Numbered from the stretch's first letter, positions 19,856-30,116 are shown. The stretch is 64,000 nt of DNA from Porticoccaceae bacterium (GCA_024644595.1 JAHEHL010000010.1:62001-126000), one strand, 5' to 3'. Notes: generated by a model not told the origin, from the sequence alone. Program-made: numbers and translations.

Positions 19856-20643
19856 CAGAGCTTTTTGTCGCCGACAGTATTGATGCCAGGGTCAGGGATT
19901 GTCTTGAGCAGACTCTTGCCAGCTGGCGAGAGTGGCACACTGGTGCGGTGAAACTGTCTGCGCAGCCAACTGTACTGCGCGACCTGGGTGGCACCACAAA
20001 CTGTTCTTTTTTGATCACCAGTGGTGAGTTTCGGGCGGTACTAAGAGTCAATGCTGAGAACAGCGCCAGTCTCGGCATTGATCGTCAGCGCGAGCTGACT
20101 ATTCTGCAGTGCTTGCAGCCAACCGCTGCAGTGCCGCAGCTGTTTTATTCCACCGAGCGGGTCTTGGTCAGTGCTTTTGTTGAGGGCCATCCGCCCAGTA
20201 CGGACAGCCCTGCACAGGTTATGGCAGAGATAACTCATGTGTTGGCAAAGATTCAGCAGGTAAACGTCCCGCAGTTGGAGCGCCGCAACTATGTTGACTA
20301 CTGTCAGGCCTATCTTGACCAGTTGAACGATCAGCCTGTCGGCCGTGCGTTGCGCGACAGGCTTCTCGAGGCCGCCGCATGTATTGATAGCGCGTCCTGG
20401 TCAGCGGTGATCTGTCATCATGATTTGATTGCGGAAAATATTATTGTCACGGCTAATGGGCCAGTTATCCTTGACTGGGAATATGCAGCATTGGGGCATC
20501 CGGCGCTGGATTATATGCGTCTGCTGGGCGGGCAGATACCCGATGCAGCTTGCCTCGGAGTTGATCAAAAGATCACGGAAAAGCTGGCTATTTTACAACG
20601 TGGCATGGATGATCTGTGGTTGCTATTGCAGTGTCAAAGGTAA
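19852..20643 (+). CDS. thiK: Aminoglycoside phosphotransferase-fold kinase, probable thiamine kinase
   Basis: A 263-residue kinase of the APH/choline kinase fold. Seen: the N-terminal LRDLGGTTNCSFLI glycine-rich loop, the catalytic CHHDLIAENIIV (about 188-199, Brenner motif HxDxxxxN) and the metal-binding ILDWEYAALGHPALDYMRL. ThiK proteins phosphorylate thiamine to thiamine monophosphate, which fits the TPP-riboswitch operon and would trap imported vitamin. The GTG start overlaps the permease stop by 4 nt, indicating translational coupling. Choline or other kinase activity is possible from sequence alone. Confidence 0.8.
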   Translation: MTELFVADSIDARVRDCLEQTLASWREWHTGAVKLSAQPTVLRDLGGTTNCSFLITSGEFRAVLRVNAENSASLGIDRQRELTILQCLQPTAAVPQLFYSTERVLVSAFVEGHPPSTDSPAQVMAEITHVLAKIQQVNVPQLERRNYVDYCQAYLDQLNDQPVGRALRDRLLEAAACIDSASWSAVICHHDLIAENIIVTANGPVILDWEYAALGHPALDYMRLLGGQIPDAACLGVDQKITEKLAILQRGMDDLWLLLQCQR

Positions 20644-20680
20644 GCATTAAACACAGTTATTGATCTAAGGGGAGTCAATT

Positions 20681-21046
20681 ATGAGCCAATCACGTAACCC
20701 ACTCACTGCAGAAGAGCAGTATGTGATTTTGCACAAGGGTACCGAGCCTCCCTTTACTGGCGAGTACACAGATACGAAAGAGGGTGGTCTGTATATTTGC
20801 AGGCAGTGTGATGCGCCGCTCTATCGTTCTGAGCACAAGTTTCCCTCACACTGTGGCTGGCCGAGTTTCGATGATGAGATTGCTGGTGCGGTGCGTCGTG
20901 AAGTGGACGCCGATGGTCGGCGCACGGAAATTCTCTGTGCCGCGTGCGATGGTCATCTCGGTCACGTGTTTGAAGGTGAAGGTTTTACCGCGAAAAATAT
21001 CCGTCACTGCGTCAATTCCATCTCAATGAAATTTATTGCCGAATAA
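20681..21046 (+). CDS. msrB: Peptide-methionine (R)-S-oxide reductase
   Basis: Repairs methionine-R-sulfoxide in proteins with thioredoxin. The 121-residue protein has the two zinc-binding CxxC motifs (CRQCD and CAACD), the substrate motif [15 protein letters not shown] and the catalytic cysteine in [11 protein letters not shown] (about 109). It has no signal peptide, so it is cytoplasmic. AAGGGGAG precedes the ATG. It lies 37 nt downstream of the thiamine kinase and could be read through from that operon. Confidence 0.94.
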   Translation: MSQSRNPLTAEEQYVILHKGTEPPFTGEYTDTKEGGLYICRQCDAPLYRSEHKFPSHCGWPSFDDEIAGAVRREVDADGRRTEILCAACDGHLGHVFEGEGFTAKNIRHCVNSISMKFIAE

Positions 21047-21192
21047 GCCATGGGTTGCTTCATACAATCTGGGTTCCTCGATTCTCCTGCTGACGACAAG
21101 TTAGCCCGGAATAGCTTTTACGGCTGATTTCCTGTAGGCTGCGCGCCTTTCAATCAGGCTGGTTTTTGAACCGCCTTCAATAAAGATATTCT

Positions 21193-22590
21193 ATGACGTC
21201 CTTTAAAGACCTCGGGCTCTCAGCCCCGATTCTCAAAGCTGTTGCTGCGAAAGGCTATGACACACCTTCACCCATTCAGGCCAAAGCCATTCCTGCGGTT
21301 CTCGATGGTCGTGATGTTATGGCTGCGGCCCAAACCGGCACCGGCAAAACTGCTGGCTTTACGCTGCCGATACTCGAACTCCTTGCACCTGGGCGTCGGG
21401 CTCAAGCCAATCAGGTGAGAACCTTGATTCTTACCCCAACCCGTGAGCTAGCTGCTCAGGTGGGGGAGAGCGTCGCGACTTACAGCAAGCACCTGTCTCT
21501 GACCTCTGCTGTGGTTTTTGGTGGTGTAAAAATCAATCCTCAGATGATCAAGCTGCGTCGCGGTGTCGATATCCTCGTTGCGACGCCCGGCCGTTTGATG
21601 GACCTCTACAGCCAAAACGCAGTGAAGTTCACCTATCTGGAGGTGCTGGTGCTCGATGAGGCCGACCGCATGCTGGATATGGGCTTTATTCATGATATTA
21701 AACGCATTATTAGTCTGCTGCCCAAGCGCCGTCAGAATTTGATGTTCTCTGCGACCTTCTCGGATGATATTCGCAAGTTGGCCAAAGGGCTGGTAAGCAA
21801 CCCGATTGAAATTTCTGTCACACCGCGCAACGCTGCTGCGACGACGGTTACGCAATCGGTTTACACGGTGGACAAAAAGCAGAAGGCCGCAGTGCTCACG
21901 CGCCTGATCCATGACGGTGGCTGGAGTCAGGCATTGGTTTTTACCAAAACCAAACATGGCGCCAACAAGTTAACCAAACAGCTCGAAGCTGAGGGCATCG
22001 TTGCCGCAGCGATTCATGGTAATAAAAGTCAGGGCGCACGGACTAAAGCATTGGCGGGATTCAAAGCGGGCGAAATACGTATTTTGGTGGCCACCGATAT
22101 TGCCGCACGTGGACTGGATATCGAACAACTACCACAGGTGGTTAACTTTGATCTGCCCAATGTCGCTGAGGACTATGTTCACCGCATTGGTCGAACTGGT
22201 CGCGCCGGTGCCACTGGTACCGCAATTTCTCTGGTGAGTGCCGATGAAGTGGATCTGCTTTCGGATATTGAACGATTGATCCAACAACTGTTACCGCGAG
22301 AAGTCATGGATGGTTTTGAACCGGTTCACGATGTGCCGGCAACGAACCTCGATCGGCCGGTTAAGTCACACAAGCCTCGCAAGCCTCTCAACAGTGAGAC
22401 CAATAGCCGAGGCAATAGCAAACCGGATCCGAAGAAAAAACGCACGAGCGGCTACTCCTACGGTCCCAAGCCAGGCGCTAAGCGCAGAGGCGGAGGCGGA
22501 GGCGGAAGCGCTCGCGGCAATAGCGAGTCGCGCGGCAATAGTGGCCCTCGCGGCAATAGCAGTTCCTCTCAGCGCAGTCAGCGTAGTTAG
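21193..22590 (+). CDS. rhlE: DEAD-box ATP-dependent RNA helicase, RhlE type
   Basis: Unwinds RNA duplexes in ribosome assembly and mRNA decay. The 465-residue protein has the core motifs in order: [12 protein letters not shown]-motif region, [11 protein letters not shown] (Walker A), [22 protein letters not shown] (DEAD), FSATF (SAT), and [10 protein letters not shown] (motif VI). The C-terminal tail of about 90 residues is basic and low complexity (GGGGGG, repeated RGNS units), typical of RhlE-type tails that bind RNA. The gene stands alone with a 146-nt leader in which I saw no cold-box-like element. Confidence 0.92.
   Translation: MTSFKDLGLSAPILKAVAAKGYDTPSPIQAKAIPAVLDGRDVMAAAQTGTGKTAGFTLPILELLAPGRRAQANQVRTLILTPTRELAAQVGESVATYSKHLSLTSAVVFGGVKINPQMIKLRRGVDILVATPGRLMDLYSQNAVKFTYLEVLVLDEADRMLDMGFIHDIKRIISLLPKRRQNLMFSATFSDDIRKLAKGLVSNPIEISVTPRNAAATTVTQSVYTVDKKQKAAVLTRLIHDGGWSQALVFTKTKHGANKLTKQLEAEGIVAAAIHGNKSQGARTKALAGFKAGEIRILVATDIAARGLDIEQLPQVVNFDLPNVAEDYVHRIGRTGRAGATGTAISLVSADEVDLLSDIERLIQQLLPREVMDGFEPVHDVPATNLDRPVKSHKPRKPLNSETNSRGNSKPDPKKKRTSGYSYGPKPGAKRRGGGGGGSARGNSESRGNSGPRGNSSSSQRSQRS
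22490..22572 (+). repeat. In-frame repeats coding RGNS units
   Basis: The 3' end of the helicase gene repeats the unit CGCGGCAATAGC (with small changes) at least three times in about 60 nt, after a run of GGAGGC units coding poly-Gly. It gives [16 protein letters not shown] in the protein. Such repeats are prone to length change by slippage. Confidence 0.6.
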
Positions 22591-22661
22591 AGTTTTACGT
22601 CACCATCGTGGCGCTGTAATGGCGCTGCAGTTTTATTTGTTACAAGAATTTGAGTATCTAC

Positions 22662-24227
22662 ATGTTTGAGCTTCGCGCCAGTCGAGTTATCTCCTATCGA
22701 AAAGATTTATTGTCCGGTCTCACCGTAGCCTTGGCGCTGGTGCCAGAGGCAGTGGCGTTTGCCTTCGTCGCCGGTGTGGAGCCTCTGGTGGGTCTCTATG
22801 CTGCCTTTATGGTGGGACTGATCACTGCCTGTATTGGCGGCCGCCCGGGGATGATATCCGGTGCCACCGGGGCACTGGCGGTAGTGATGGTGTCACTGGT
22901 CGCTGATCACGGTGTTGAATATCTTTTTGTCACTGTGGTGTTGATGGGTCTTTTGCAGATCCTTGCCGGCGTATTAAAACTCGGCAAGTTTATTCGTATG
23001 GTCCCGCATCCAGTGATGCTCGGTTTTGTTAACGGATTGGCGATCGTGATCTTTCTCGCGCAATTAAGTCAATTTGGTACGCCGGGAGAGCCTGGCTGGT
23101 TGGCAGGAACCAGTCTGCAAGGGTCGATTATTGATGTTGCCTGGATGACCGGTGAAACACTTTACACCCTGCTCGGTCTGGTATTACTCACCATGGGCAT
23201 CATTCACTTTCTGCCGCGCTTAACCAAAGCGCTGCCGTCGTCCCTGGTGGCGATTGTCAGTGTTACTTTGATTGTGATTCTGCTGGATGTGGATACCAAA
23301 GTGGTTGGTGATGTTGCGTCAATTGCTGGTGGCTTTCCTAGCTTCCATATTCCTTCTGTCCCGTTTAATTTCACAACGCTGACGATTATTTTCCCCTATG
23401 CAGTTATTTTGGCTGCGATCGGCTTGATTGAGTCGCTGCTGACACTGCGCTTGATCGATGAAATTACGGAAACCCGCGGACGCGGAAACCGTGAATGTAT
23501 TGGCCAGGGTGTCGCTAATACTGTCACCGGATTTTTCGGTGGTATGGGCGGTTGTGCAATGATTGGTCAGAGCATGATCAATGTTAACTCTGGTGGCCGT
23601 GGTCGTCTTTCGGGGATTACTGCGGCACTGAGTTTGTTGGTGTTTATTTTGGTCGGTTCGCCATTGATTGAGGAAATTCCACTGGCAGCACTTATCGGCG
23701 TGATGTTTATCGTTGTGATCGGCACCTTTGAATGGAGTAGTTTCCGCATTATTGGCAAGGTGCCGCGCAGTGATGCCTTGATTCTGGTACTGGTTTCCGC
23801 CGTCACGGTGGTAACAGATCTGGCCGTTGCGGTAGTGGTTGGTGTAATTGTCTCGGCACTGGTATTTGCCTGGGAGCATGCCAAGTATATTCGTATTGAA
23901 GCGCGTGAAGATCATAAGGGTTCGACTGTCTACGCGATCACTGGACCGCTGTTTTTTGGGTCGGTGACTTCATTCCTCGAGCGCTTTGATCCGCAGCAGG
24001 ATAACGATGACGTGGTTATCGATTTCGCGCGCTCGCGAGTTGCAGATCACTCTGGTCTGGAGGCGATCGATACACTTGCCGAACGCTACCTGAATGCGGG
24101 TAAAACCTTGCATCTTGTGCATCTCAGTGACGAATGCCGGAAGCTGCTGAAAAAAGCAGGCAATCTGGTTGAGGTCAATGTGATCGAAGATCCACGGTAC
24201 TTTGTTGCTGAAGACACCCTCGGCTAG
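22662..24227 (+). CDS. SulP family anion transporter with STAS domain
   Basis: A 521-residue inner-membrane transporter of the SulP/SLC26 family (sulfate, bicarbonate or other anions). The first segment, [32 protein letters not shown], is the family signature, followed by about ten more membrane segments and a C-terminal STAS domain ([22 protein letters not shown]). The ORF track begins at a TTG 12 nt earlier; I chose ATG 22662. The ribosome site is weak either way. Substrate cannot be fixed. SulP proteins of this short type in marine bacteria often carry bicarbonate or sulfate. Confidence 0.88.
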   Translation: MFELRASRVISYRKDLLSGLTVALALVPEAVAFAFVAGVEPLVGLYAAFMVGLITACIGGRPGMISGATGALAVVMVSLVADHGVEYLFVTVVLMGLLQILAGVLKLGKFIRMVPHPVMLGFVNGLAIVIFLAQLSQFGTPGEPGWLAGTSLQGSIIDVAWMTGETLYTLLGLVLLTMGIIHFLPRLTKALPSSLVAIVSVTLIVILLDVDTKVVGDVASIAGGFPSFHIPSVPFNFTTLTIIFPYAVILAAIGLIESLLTLRLIDEITETRGRGNRECIGQGVANTVTGFFGGMGGCAMIGQSMINVNSGGRGRLSGITAALSLLVFILVGSPLIEEIPLAALIGVMFIVVIGTFEWSSFRIIGKVPRSDALILVLVSAVTVVTDLAVAVVVGVIVSALVFAWEHAKYIRIEAREDHKGSTVYAITGPLFFGSVTSFLERFDPQQDNDDVVIDFARSRVADHSGLEAIDTLAERYLNAGKTLHLVHLSDECRKLLKKAGNLVEVNVIEDPRYFVAEDTLG

Positions 24228-24269
24228 CTCGAACTGGCCCTGATGTCTGACTGAAAAAGTGATGTCGCA

Positions 24270-24842
24270 CTACTGACTGGTGACCACCAGATAGCAGACC
24301 AGCTCCTGATCACCACAGTTTTCAATCGTGTGTGGCAGATCGGCACGATAATGCGCGGAATCACCCTGATCAAGTTCAGTGCAGTTTTCCCCTGAGGTAA
24401 CCTTTCCTCGGCCACTGGTGATGGTCAGCAGCTCTTTGGTTCCTTCATAGTGAGGTGCGCTTGCAAGACTTGCTCCCGGGGCGATGCGCAGCTCGTAAAA
24501 TTCAATATTCTTTTCCATATGCAGTGGCGAAAGTGTACGAATCTGACACTCTTTATCACGGCGGAAGAAATTGTTCTTATCCTTGCCGTGAACTATCTCG
24601 ATTGTCGATGACTGCCAGGCCTGGTCGACAAGCTCGCCGATACTCATGCCAAAGGCCTGAGCGATACGAAAAGTCACGGTTAGGGTAGGGTTGGCCTGAC
24701 CGCGTTCAATCTGACTTAACATAGAGCGGCTTACGCCAGAGGCGGCTGCTAGTTGGTCGAGGGTCAGCTTGTTTTTCTTGCGCAGTGCGGTGACGCGTGT
24801 GCAAAGCGCCTGACTGGAAGGGTCACTGTTCTGATGGCTCAT
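24270..24842 (-). CDS. XRE-family regulator with C-terminal cupin domain
   Basis: A 190-residue regulator with an N-terminal helix-turn-helix (VTALRKKNKLTLDQLAAASG, SRSMLSQIERGQANPTL, about 12-55) and a C-terminal cupin (FYELRIAPGASLASAPHYEG...VTSGENCTELDQGDSAHYRA). Such proteins sense a small metabolite in the cupin. The ORF track starts at 24896; I chose the ATG at 24842 because AAAGG lies about 8 nt upstream. It is divergent from tdh-kbl with repeated half-sites in between, so threonine catabolism is its probable target (inference). Confidence 0.87.
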   Translation of the reverse strand: MSHQNSDPSSQALCTRVTALRKKNKLTLDQLAAASGVSRSMLSQIERGQANPTLTVTFRIAQAFGMSIGELVDQAWQSSTIEIVHGKDKNNFFRRDKECQIRTLSPLHMEKNIEFYELRIAPGASLASAPHYEGTKELLTITSGRGKVTSGENCTELDQGDSAHYRADLPHTIENCGDQELVCYLVVTSQ

Positions 24843-24930
24843 GGTTTTACCTTTAGCCCTGCTATTGGTCATATTTTTTTCTGTCTCTGAAATCAATGCT
24901 TAATATTTACTATACAGGATTTAAATCTTG

Positions 24931-24989
24931 CATATAGGAATTTATAGTCCTACGATAGAATTCCAGCATATGGGAATTATTTCTCATAT
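24931..24989. promoter_or_regulatory. Candidate operator region between XRE-cupin regulator and tdh
   Basis: CATATAGGAATT (24931-24942) recurs 36 bp later as CATATGGGAATT (24967-24978), an 11/12 match. The second copy is also the left arm of an inverted repeat: ATATGGGAA-TTAT-TTCTCATAT (24968-24989, 8 of 9 paired). A related ATAGAATTCC lies between. This is what tandem binding sites of the divergent XRE-cupin regulator would look like; binding is inference. Confidence 0.5.
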
Positions 24990-24991
24990 AC

Positions 24992-25015
24992 AAACAGAAA
25001 CAGAAACAGAAACAG
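24992..25015 (+). repeat. (AAACAG)4 hexamer repeat in the tdh leader
   Basis: Four exact tandem copies of AAACAG end 11 nt before the tdh ATG and run into the ribosome-binding region (AGGGTAATGG). A repeat in this place changes promoter or leader spacing if copies are gained or lost, so it could be a slippage-prone tuning element. Only one allele is visible here. Confidence 0.7.
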
Positions 25016-25026
25016 GGTAATGGAAT

Positions 25027-26052
25027 ATGAAGGCATTGGTAAAAAGGGAGTCTGGCGTCGGTCTTTGGCTCGAGGATGTCGCGATACCAAAGATTGGTAT
25101 TAACGATGTGTTGATCAAGGTTAAGCGCACCGCGATCTGTGGCACCGATATGCATATCTATAACTGGGATAGCTGGGCGCAAAAGACTATTCCAGTGCCA
25201 ATGGTGGTGGGACATGAGTTTGTCGGCGAAATTGTCGAGGTCGGCTCTAACGTTAACGATTTCCGTCCTGGACAGATTGTTTCGGGTGAGGGTCATGTGG
25301 TCTGTGGTCGTTGTCGCAACTGCCTTGCCGGTCGCCGTCACCTCTGCGCGCACACTAGTGGTGTGGGTGTTGACCGCGCTGGTGCATTTGCTGAGTATGT
25401 GGCGCTGCCCATGTCTAATGTCTGGGAGCATCGGCCAGGTATCGACCTCGATGTGGCGGCGCTGTTTGACCCTTTGGGCAATGCTGTGCACACCGCGCTG
25501 CAATATGATCTGCTGGGCGAGGACGTGCTGATCACTGGTGCCGGCCCAATTGGTGTTATGGCAGCTGCAGTGTGTCGTCATGCTGGTGCGCGGCATGTGG
25601 TAATCACTGATATCAATCCCCAGCGTTTGGAAATGGCAGAGCGGCTTGGTGCTACCTGCACGGTGGATGTGCGCAGTGAAAATCTCGCCGATGTGCAGCG
25701 TAAACTAGGGCTCTCCGAGGGCTTTGATGTGGGACTGGAAATGTCCGGAAATTCGCAGGCTTTTCGAGACCTGTTAGCCAATATGTGTCACGGTGGCAAA
25801 GTGGCGATGCTGGGTATTCCGGCCGAGGAGATGGCTATTGATTGGAGTCTGGTCATTTTCAATATGCTGACGCTAAAGGGGATTTATGGTCGTGAAATGT
25901 ATGAAACCTGGTACAAAATGTCGGTAATGATTGACAGTGGTCTGGATATTTCGTCGGTTATTACTCATCGCTTGCACTACACCGATTTTCAGCAGGGATT
26001 TGATGCGATGAATGCCGGTGAGGCGAGTAAAGTCATTCTCAATTGGGATTAA
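25027..26052 (+). CDS. tdh: L-threonine 3-dehydrogenase
   Basis: Oxidises L-threonine to 2-amino-3-ketobutyrate with NAD+. The 341 residues equal the E. coli enzyme. Seen: catalytic-zinc ligand Cys38 in [19 protein letters not shown], the structural-zinc cysteines in [15 protein letters not shown] (about 97-111) and the NAD loop [10 protein letters not shown]. The kbl gene begins 43 nt downstream, so the two enzymes form the usual tdh-kbl pair that turns threonine into glycine and acetyl-CoA. Expression is probably set by the divergent XRE-cupin regulator. Confidence 0.96.
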   Translation: MKALVKRESGVGLWLEDVAIPKIGINDVLIKVKRTAICGTDMHIYNWDSWAQKTIPVPMVVGHEFVGEIVEVGSNVNDFRPGQIVSGEGHVVCGRCRNCLAGRRHLCAHTSGVGVDRAGAFAEYVALPMSNVWEHRPGIDLDVAALFDPLGNAVHTALQYDLLGEDVLITGAGPIGVMAAAVCRHAGARHVVITDINPQRLEMAERLGATCTVDVRSENLADVQRKLGLSEGFDVGLEMSGNSQAFRDLLANMCHGGKVAMLGIPAEEMAIDWSLVIFNMLTLKGIYGREMYETWYKMSVMIDSGLDISSVITHRLHYTDFQQGFDAMNAGEASKVILNWD

Positions 26053-26095
26053 CTGGACAGCCAGACAACCGAGCACAGATAGGAGAATAAGCAAC

Positions 26096-27286
26096 ATGTA
26101 CGGCAAATTTCAGGACTATGTCAGTGGTGAATTACAGCAGATAGAGGAGAGTGGTCTGACTAAGCGCGAGCGCGAGATTACCTCTCCCCAAGGTGCTCGT
26201 GTCGAGGTTGGCGATGGTGTCGAAGTGCTCAATCTTTGCGCCAACAATTATCTCGGTCTAGCCCAGCACCCGGAGGTGCAAGCGGCGGCAATGCGTGGGC
26301 TAGAGGAGTGGGGCTATGGTCTTGCCTCGGTGCGATTTATCTGTGGCACGCAGAGTATTCACAAGCAATTGGAGCACAAGCTGAGCCAGTTTTTGGGCTG
26401 TGAAGAGACGATTCTCTATCCCTCATGTTTTGACGCCAATGGCGGGTTGTTTGAAACCTTGCTTGGCGCTGAGGACGCGGTTATCTCGGATGAACTCAAC
26501 CATGCAAGTATTATCGACGGTATCAGGTTGTCAAAGGCCCGGCGCTATCGTTATCGCAATTGCGATATGGTCGATCTGGAAGCCCAACTTCAAGCCGCTG
26601 ACAATGCCGGCGCACGCTTTAAGTTGATTTCAACAGACGGTGTCTTCTCGATGGATGGCACCATTGCGCCACTCGATGAAATTTGTGATCTGGCCGATCG
26701 ATATCATGCACTGGTTCATTTTGATGACTGTCATGGAGCCGGCTTTCTTGGCGCCAGCGGTCGAGGAACTCATGAGTACCGCGGGTGTCTGGACCGAGTG
26801 GATATTATTACCGGTACTTTGGGCAAGGCTTTGGGTGGTGCCAGCGGTGGCTATACCAGTGCTCGCCGCGAGATAGTCGCACTGTTGCGTCAGCGTTCGC
26901 GACCCTATCTGTTTTCCAATACCGTGGCTCCAGCCGTCGTGGCTGGTGCAATTAAAGCGCTGGAGTTAGTGACTGAATCCAATCAGCTACACAAGCAGCT
27001 AATGGAGAATACGGTTTTCTTTCGCCAGGGATTGCAGCAGCTGGGCTTCAAATTATTGCCCGGTGAGCACCCTATTGTTCCGGTGATGCTCGATGATGCG
27101 ACTGTCGCGTCACTCTTCGCCGAGAAAATGTTGCAGCATGGGGTATATGTGGTGGCATTTTCGTACCCGGTAGTGGCGAGGGGTAAGGCGCGTATCCGCA
27201 CCCAAATGTCTGCCGCACACAGTCGTCATGATCTTGAAAAGGCCCTCGACGCGTTTGCCACAGTAAAGCGCGACATGGGTATCTAA
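26096..27286 (+). CDS. kbl: 2-amino-3-ketobutyrate CoA ligase (glycine C-acetyltransferase)
   Basis: PLP enzyme that splits 2-amino-3-ketobutyrate with CoA into glycine and acetyl-CoA. The ORF track starts inside tdh at 26012, but AGGAG at 26081 and homology place the start at the ATG 26096, giving 396 residues (E. coli 398). Seen: [12 protein letters not shown] near the N-terminus, the [11 protein letters not shown] aspartate region and the PLP lysine in [10 protein letters not shown] (about 238-247). A strong terminator lies 20 nt after its stop codon. Confidence 0.95.
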   Translation: MYGKFQDYVSGELQQIEESGLTKREREITSPQGARVEVGDGVEVLNLCANNYLGLAQHPEVQAAAMRGLEEWGYGLASVRFICGTQSIHKQLEHKLSQFLGCEETILYPSCFDANGGLFETLLGAEDAVISDELNHASIIDGIRLSKARRYRYRNCDMVDLEAQLQAADNAGARFKLISTDGVFSMDGTIAPLDEICDLADRYHALVHFDDCHGAGFLGASGRGTHEYRGCLDRVDIITGTLGKALGGASGGYTSARREIVALLRQRSRPYLFSNTVAPAVVAGAIKALELVTESNQLHKQLMENTVFFRQGLQQLGFKLLPGEHPIVPVMLDDATVASLFAEKMLQHGVYVVAFSYPVVARGKARIRTQMSAAHSRHDLEKALDAFATVKRDMGI

Positions 27287-27305
27287 ACTGGGCGCAAAAG
27301 ACGAA

Positions 27306-27335
27306 AAATGGCGACCCGATGGGTCGCCATTTCTT
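27306..27335 (+). terminator. Rho-independent terminator after tdh-kbl
   Basis: AAATGGCGACCC pairs perfectly with GGGTCGCCATTT around a GAT loop, followed by CTTT. The 12-bp stem with T-rich end on the plus strand closes the tdh-kbl operon. The A-run on the left arm means it may also stop transcripts from the facing TonB receptor gene. Confidence 0.9.
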
Positions 27336-27358
27336 TGTGCTCATTGATGGTGGGTAGA

Positions 27359-29890
27359 TTAAAAGTTTTTGCGCACTGTTAGACCAAAGGTTCGTGGCGC
27401 GTTGGGGTAACCGCTAAAACTGCCGGGAGAGGCGGTTGTCGGGAAAGCAGAAATTAAGGACTGATGGTCTGTTAGATTCCGGCCCCAGATCATTGCATCC
27501 CAGCCATGTTGTTCACTGCTTACGCCTACGCTGGCATTGACGTTATTAGATCCGCGGCTGGCGAGGCTGCGGGGAATCAGGTCGACTATTGCAATATCAT
27601 CATCATAGACATATTCAAGCCGGGCAAAACCGGCGAGCTGGTCGCTTACCGCAAATGAATAAACCGTGTTGGCATTGATGCTGACCCTGTGTATTCCCGC
27701 TGGTGTCAGGCTAGTAAGATCTACACTGCTTTCACCTTCAGGGCACTGATATTCGGGTCCGGCGAGGCCGGTAGTATCACAGGTGGCATGGCTAAAGGAG
27801 TCGTAGACCGGATCAATAAAAATACCTGACAGACCCAGTACCAGGTTCTCTGATAGCGCGACAATACTGTCAAACTCGACTCCTTCATGGGTTTGTTTGC
27901 CGGCATTGACCAAATCAAAACCGACACCAGAGAAAACGTTGGACTGAAAGCCGGCGATTGACTGATTGAAATAAGCGAGATTGAAATAGCCATTTTCGAA
28001 CTCGGTTTTGATGCCGATTTCATAGACCTCGGCTTCCTCTGGATCAGCTGCGCGCTGCCCGGGGATACGCCCATCGATGGTCATGTTGACCGATGCCGCC
28101 TTAAACCCCGTCGCGTGATTCACGTAGAGTTTAATAGTGTCTGAGAGGTCGTAGGCCAACCGCAAAGTGTGGGTTAGATCATCGGAATCAAAGCGCCCCG
28201 ACTCGCTGCCATTGGGATAATTGGGAAAGGCTTTGAAGAACTGGAGTCCGGAGAGCGCTCCAAGTCCGGCAGTATCCAGCGGCAAGCCGGCGAAGGCGTC
28301 GATAATCTGCACATTAGCGCTGACATCCTTGCTGTCATCGGTGTAGTCGAGACCCAGGGTCAGTGTCAGAGCATCGGTCAGTGGGTATTCGATCTGCCCG
28401 AAGAGCGAGTAAGTACGGCTGTCCATGGTAAAGTTTTCAGCGACATCACCGGTTCCCGGCACGAAGAAGATATCGCGGCAGGACACTGTATTGACGACAC
28501 AGACGCCAAATGCCGCACCGACATAGTTGAGCCCCGATCCACCCACTGGACCCAATGCCGATGCCACTGCGCTGGCACCAAAGGCCTCTGCGCCGGCAGC
28601 GGGAAAGCCGGCGGCCAGGTAGCCCTCGATAGCTTGTGCGGCTATGGCGGCGGAGAGCCCGGCAGTGACCAGAAAGTCGGCGTAGTCGTACATCTGAGTG
28701 CCGTAGGTGACATTGCGGAAGGTGGCTACATCTTCACGGGAATAGTAGCCGCCGACCATCCACTGAAACGGACCCTCCCCATTTGAGGTCAACCGCACTT
28801 CCTGGGTCAGGGTATCGAAATCGTAATCAGTGCGGTTCTCTTCGACCAGATCGGCAGCGGAGAAGTCGGCATCAAAGTTGGATCTCACTGACTGATCGCG
28901 TGCGGCAGTGATAGAGGTCAATGTGGCAAAGCTGAGGTCATAATCCAGTTCAACTGAAAGACCTTTGCCCTCAAGTTTATTGTTCGGGCTGAAATTCATA
29001 TACAGATCTCGCGCCCAGGGATCGATTGGCGTCTGCAGGCCACCTGCGAGAGCACTGGAGACTGCCGCGGCACTGCCATAGACCAGCGAGCTGGCGGCGC
29101 AGCACTCTTCATCCATGTCATTCCAGTCAGCAATAACCCGAATGCTGAGATCATCTGAGGGCTCAATTAACAGTTGTCCACGCACCGCCGAACGATTGCG
29201 GTTGTTGACATCGCTGTTATCAAACAGATTGTCGGCATAGCCATCACTACTGTTGCTGCTGGCTGACAGCCGGTAGGCGATAGTGTCAGTAACGGGGCCG
29301 GTGACAGTCCCTTTCACTATTTTCGAACCATAGTTGCCAGCCGTGACCTCTAGCATGCCGCCAGTTTCCTCTTCCGGCAGGAGGGTAGAAACGCTGATGA
29401 CTCCGGCGGAGGCATTTTTGCCGAACAGAGTTGACTGCGGGCCGCTGAGCACTTCTACCCGCTCAATGGTGGGCAAGTCGGCCAGCGCCGACGCCGATCG
29501 GGTGCGGGCAACGCCGTCGATATAAATGCCGACGGCGGGTTCAATGCCGGGATTGTTGGCGCCATTGCCAAAACCGCGAATGATAAAGTTAGTTTGAGCC
29601 GAGCTCTGCAGTTGACTGACGCGCAATGTGGGTACTGCGGTTTGCAGATCGATCAGGTCGACAATACTGGACTGTTGAATTTGTTCGGCACTGGTCACCG
29701 ACACGGAGACCGGAATATCCTGCAGGCTCTGTTCGCGTTTATTGGCGGTGACGATCACTTCTTCGATGGTTGCCGATGCCAGATTGGCTATCAGTAGCGC
29801 TGCGGTTGTCACCACTGCATGAAGCCGGCGTCGGGTGCTTGATTGATATGCTGTGCAGATAATTTTGGGTGTCTTTGTTTCAATATTCAT
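27359..29890 (-). CDS. TonB-dependent receptor with Ala-rich extracellular segment
   Basis: An 843-residue outer-membrane receptor. Seen: signal peptide (to about residue 40), TonB box IEEVIVTANKREQS, plug motifs IERVEVLSGPQSTLFGKNASAGVIS, barrel strands and the C-terminal LTVRKNF with terminal Phe. Between strands it has a long Ala/Gly-rich stretch (AAIAAQAIEGYLAAGFPAAG and following) with a cysteine pair (CVVNTVSC), probably an extracellular loop. The ligand is unknown. It lies between tdh-kbl and an AlkB hydroxylase gene on the same strand, with a terminator separating it from alkB. A hydrophobic or plant-type substrate is possible but not shown. Confidence 0.87.
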   Translation of the reverse strand: MNIETKTPKIICTAYQSSTRRRLHAVVTTAALLIANLASATIEEVIVTANKREQSLQDIPVSVSVTSAEQIQQSSIVDLIDLQTAVPTLRVSQLQSSAQTNFIIRGFGNGANNPGIEPAVGIYIDGVARTRSASALADLPTIERVEVLSGPQSTLFGKNASAGVISVSTLLPEEETGGMLEVTAGNYGSKIVKGTVTGPVTDTIAYRLSASSNSSDGYADNLFDNSDVNNRNRSAVRGQLLIEPSDDLSIRVIADWNDMDEECCAASSLVYGSAAAVSSALAGGLQTPIDPWARDLYMNFSPNNKLEGKGLSVELDYDLSFATLTSITAARDQSVRSNFDADFSAADLVEENRTDYDFDTLTQEVRLTSNGEGPFQWMVGGYYSREDVATFRNVTYGTQMYDYADFLVTAGLSAAIAAQAIEGYLAAGFPAAGAEAFGASAVASALGPVGGSGLNYVGAAFGVCVVNTVSCRDIFFVPGTGDVAENFTMDSRTYSLFGQIEYPLTDALTLTLGLDYTDDSKDVSANVQIIDAFAGLPLDTAGLGALSGLQFFKAFPNYPNGSESGRFDSDDLTHTLRLAYDLSDTIKLYVNHATGFKAASVNMTIDGRIPGQRAADPEEAEVYEIGIKTEFENGYFNLAYFNQSIAGFQSNVFSGVGFDLVNAGKQTHEGVEFDSIVALSENLVLGLSGIFIDPVYDSFSHATCDTTGLAGPEYQCPEGESSVDLTSLTPAGIHRVSINANTVYSFAVSDQLAGFARLEYVYDDDIAIVDLIPRSLASRGSNNVNASVGVSSEQHGWDAMIWGRNLTDHQSLISAFPTTASPGSFSGYPNAPRTFGLTVRKNF

Positions 29891-30014
29891 GATTCTTCCC
29901 TGTCATTATTCATGTTGACTGTGATTTTCGATTTTCCACCTCATTGTCTGCCCCCCTCCAATTGGGCTCTGTTGGATTTCGTCTGCCTGTTGTTGGCTGG
30001 CAGGACCATTTTCT

Positions 30015-30027
30015 AATACCAAGTATT
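30015..30027. promoter_or_regulatory. Palindrome AATAC-CAA-GTATT upstream of TonB receptor
   Basis: A perfect 5-bp inverted repeat about 125 nt before the receptor ATG. Part of it recurs nearby on the same strand as AAATACTTGGATT. It could be an operator; no regulator gene lies beside it. Confidence 0.3.
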
Positions 30028-30116
30028 GGAAACTATCTACCAAACCACAAAGTTTATTTTTGATCTTGAAAAATACTTGGATTGCCCGGCAGACTGTGAC
30101 GGATAGACGAAAAAAA

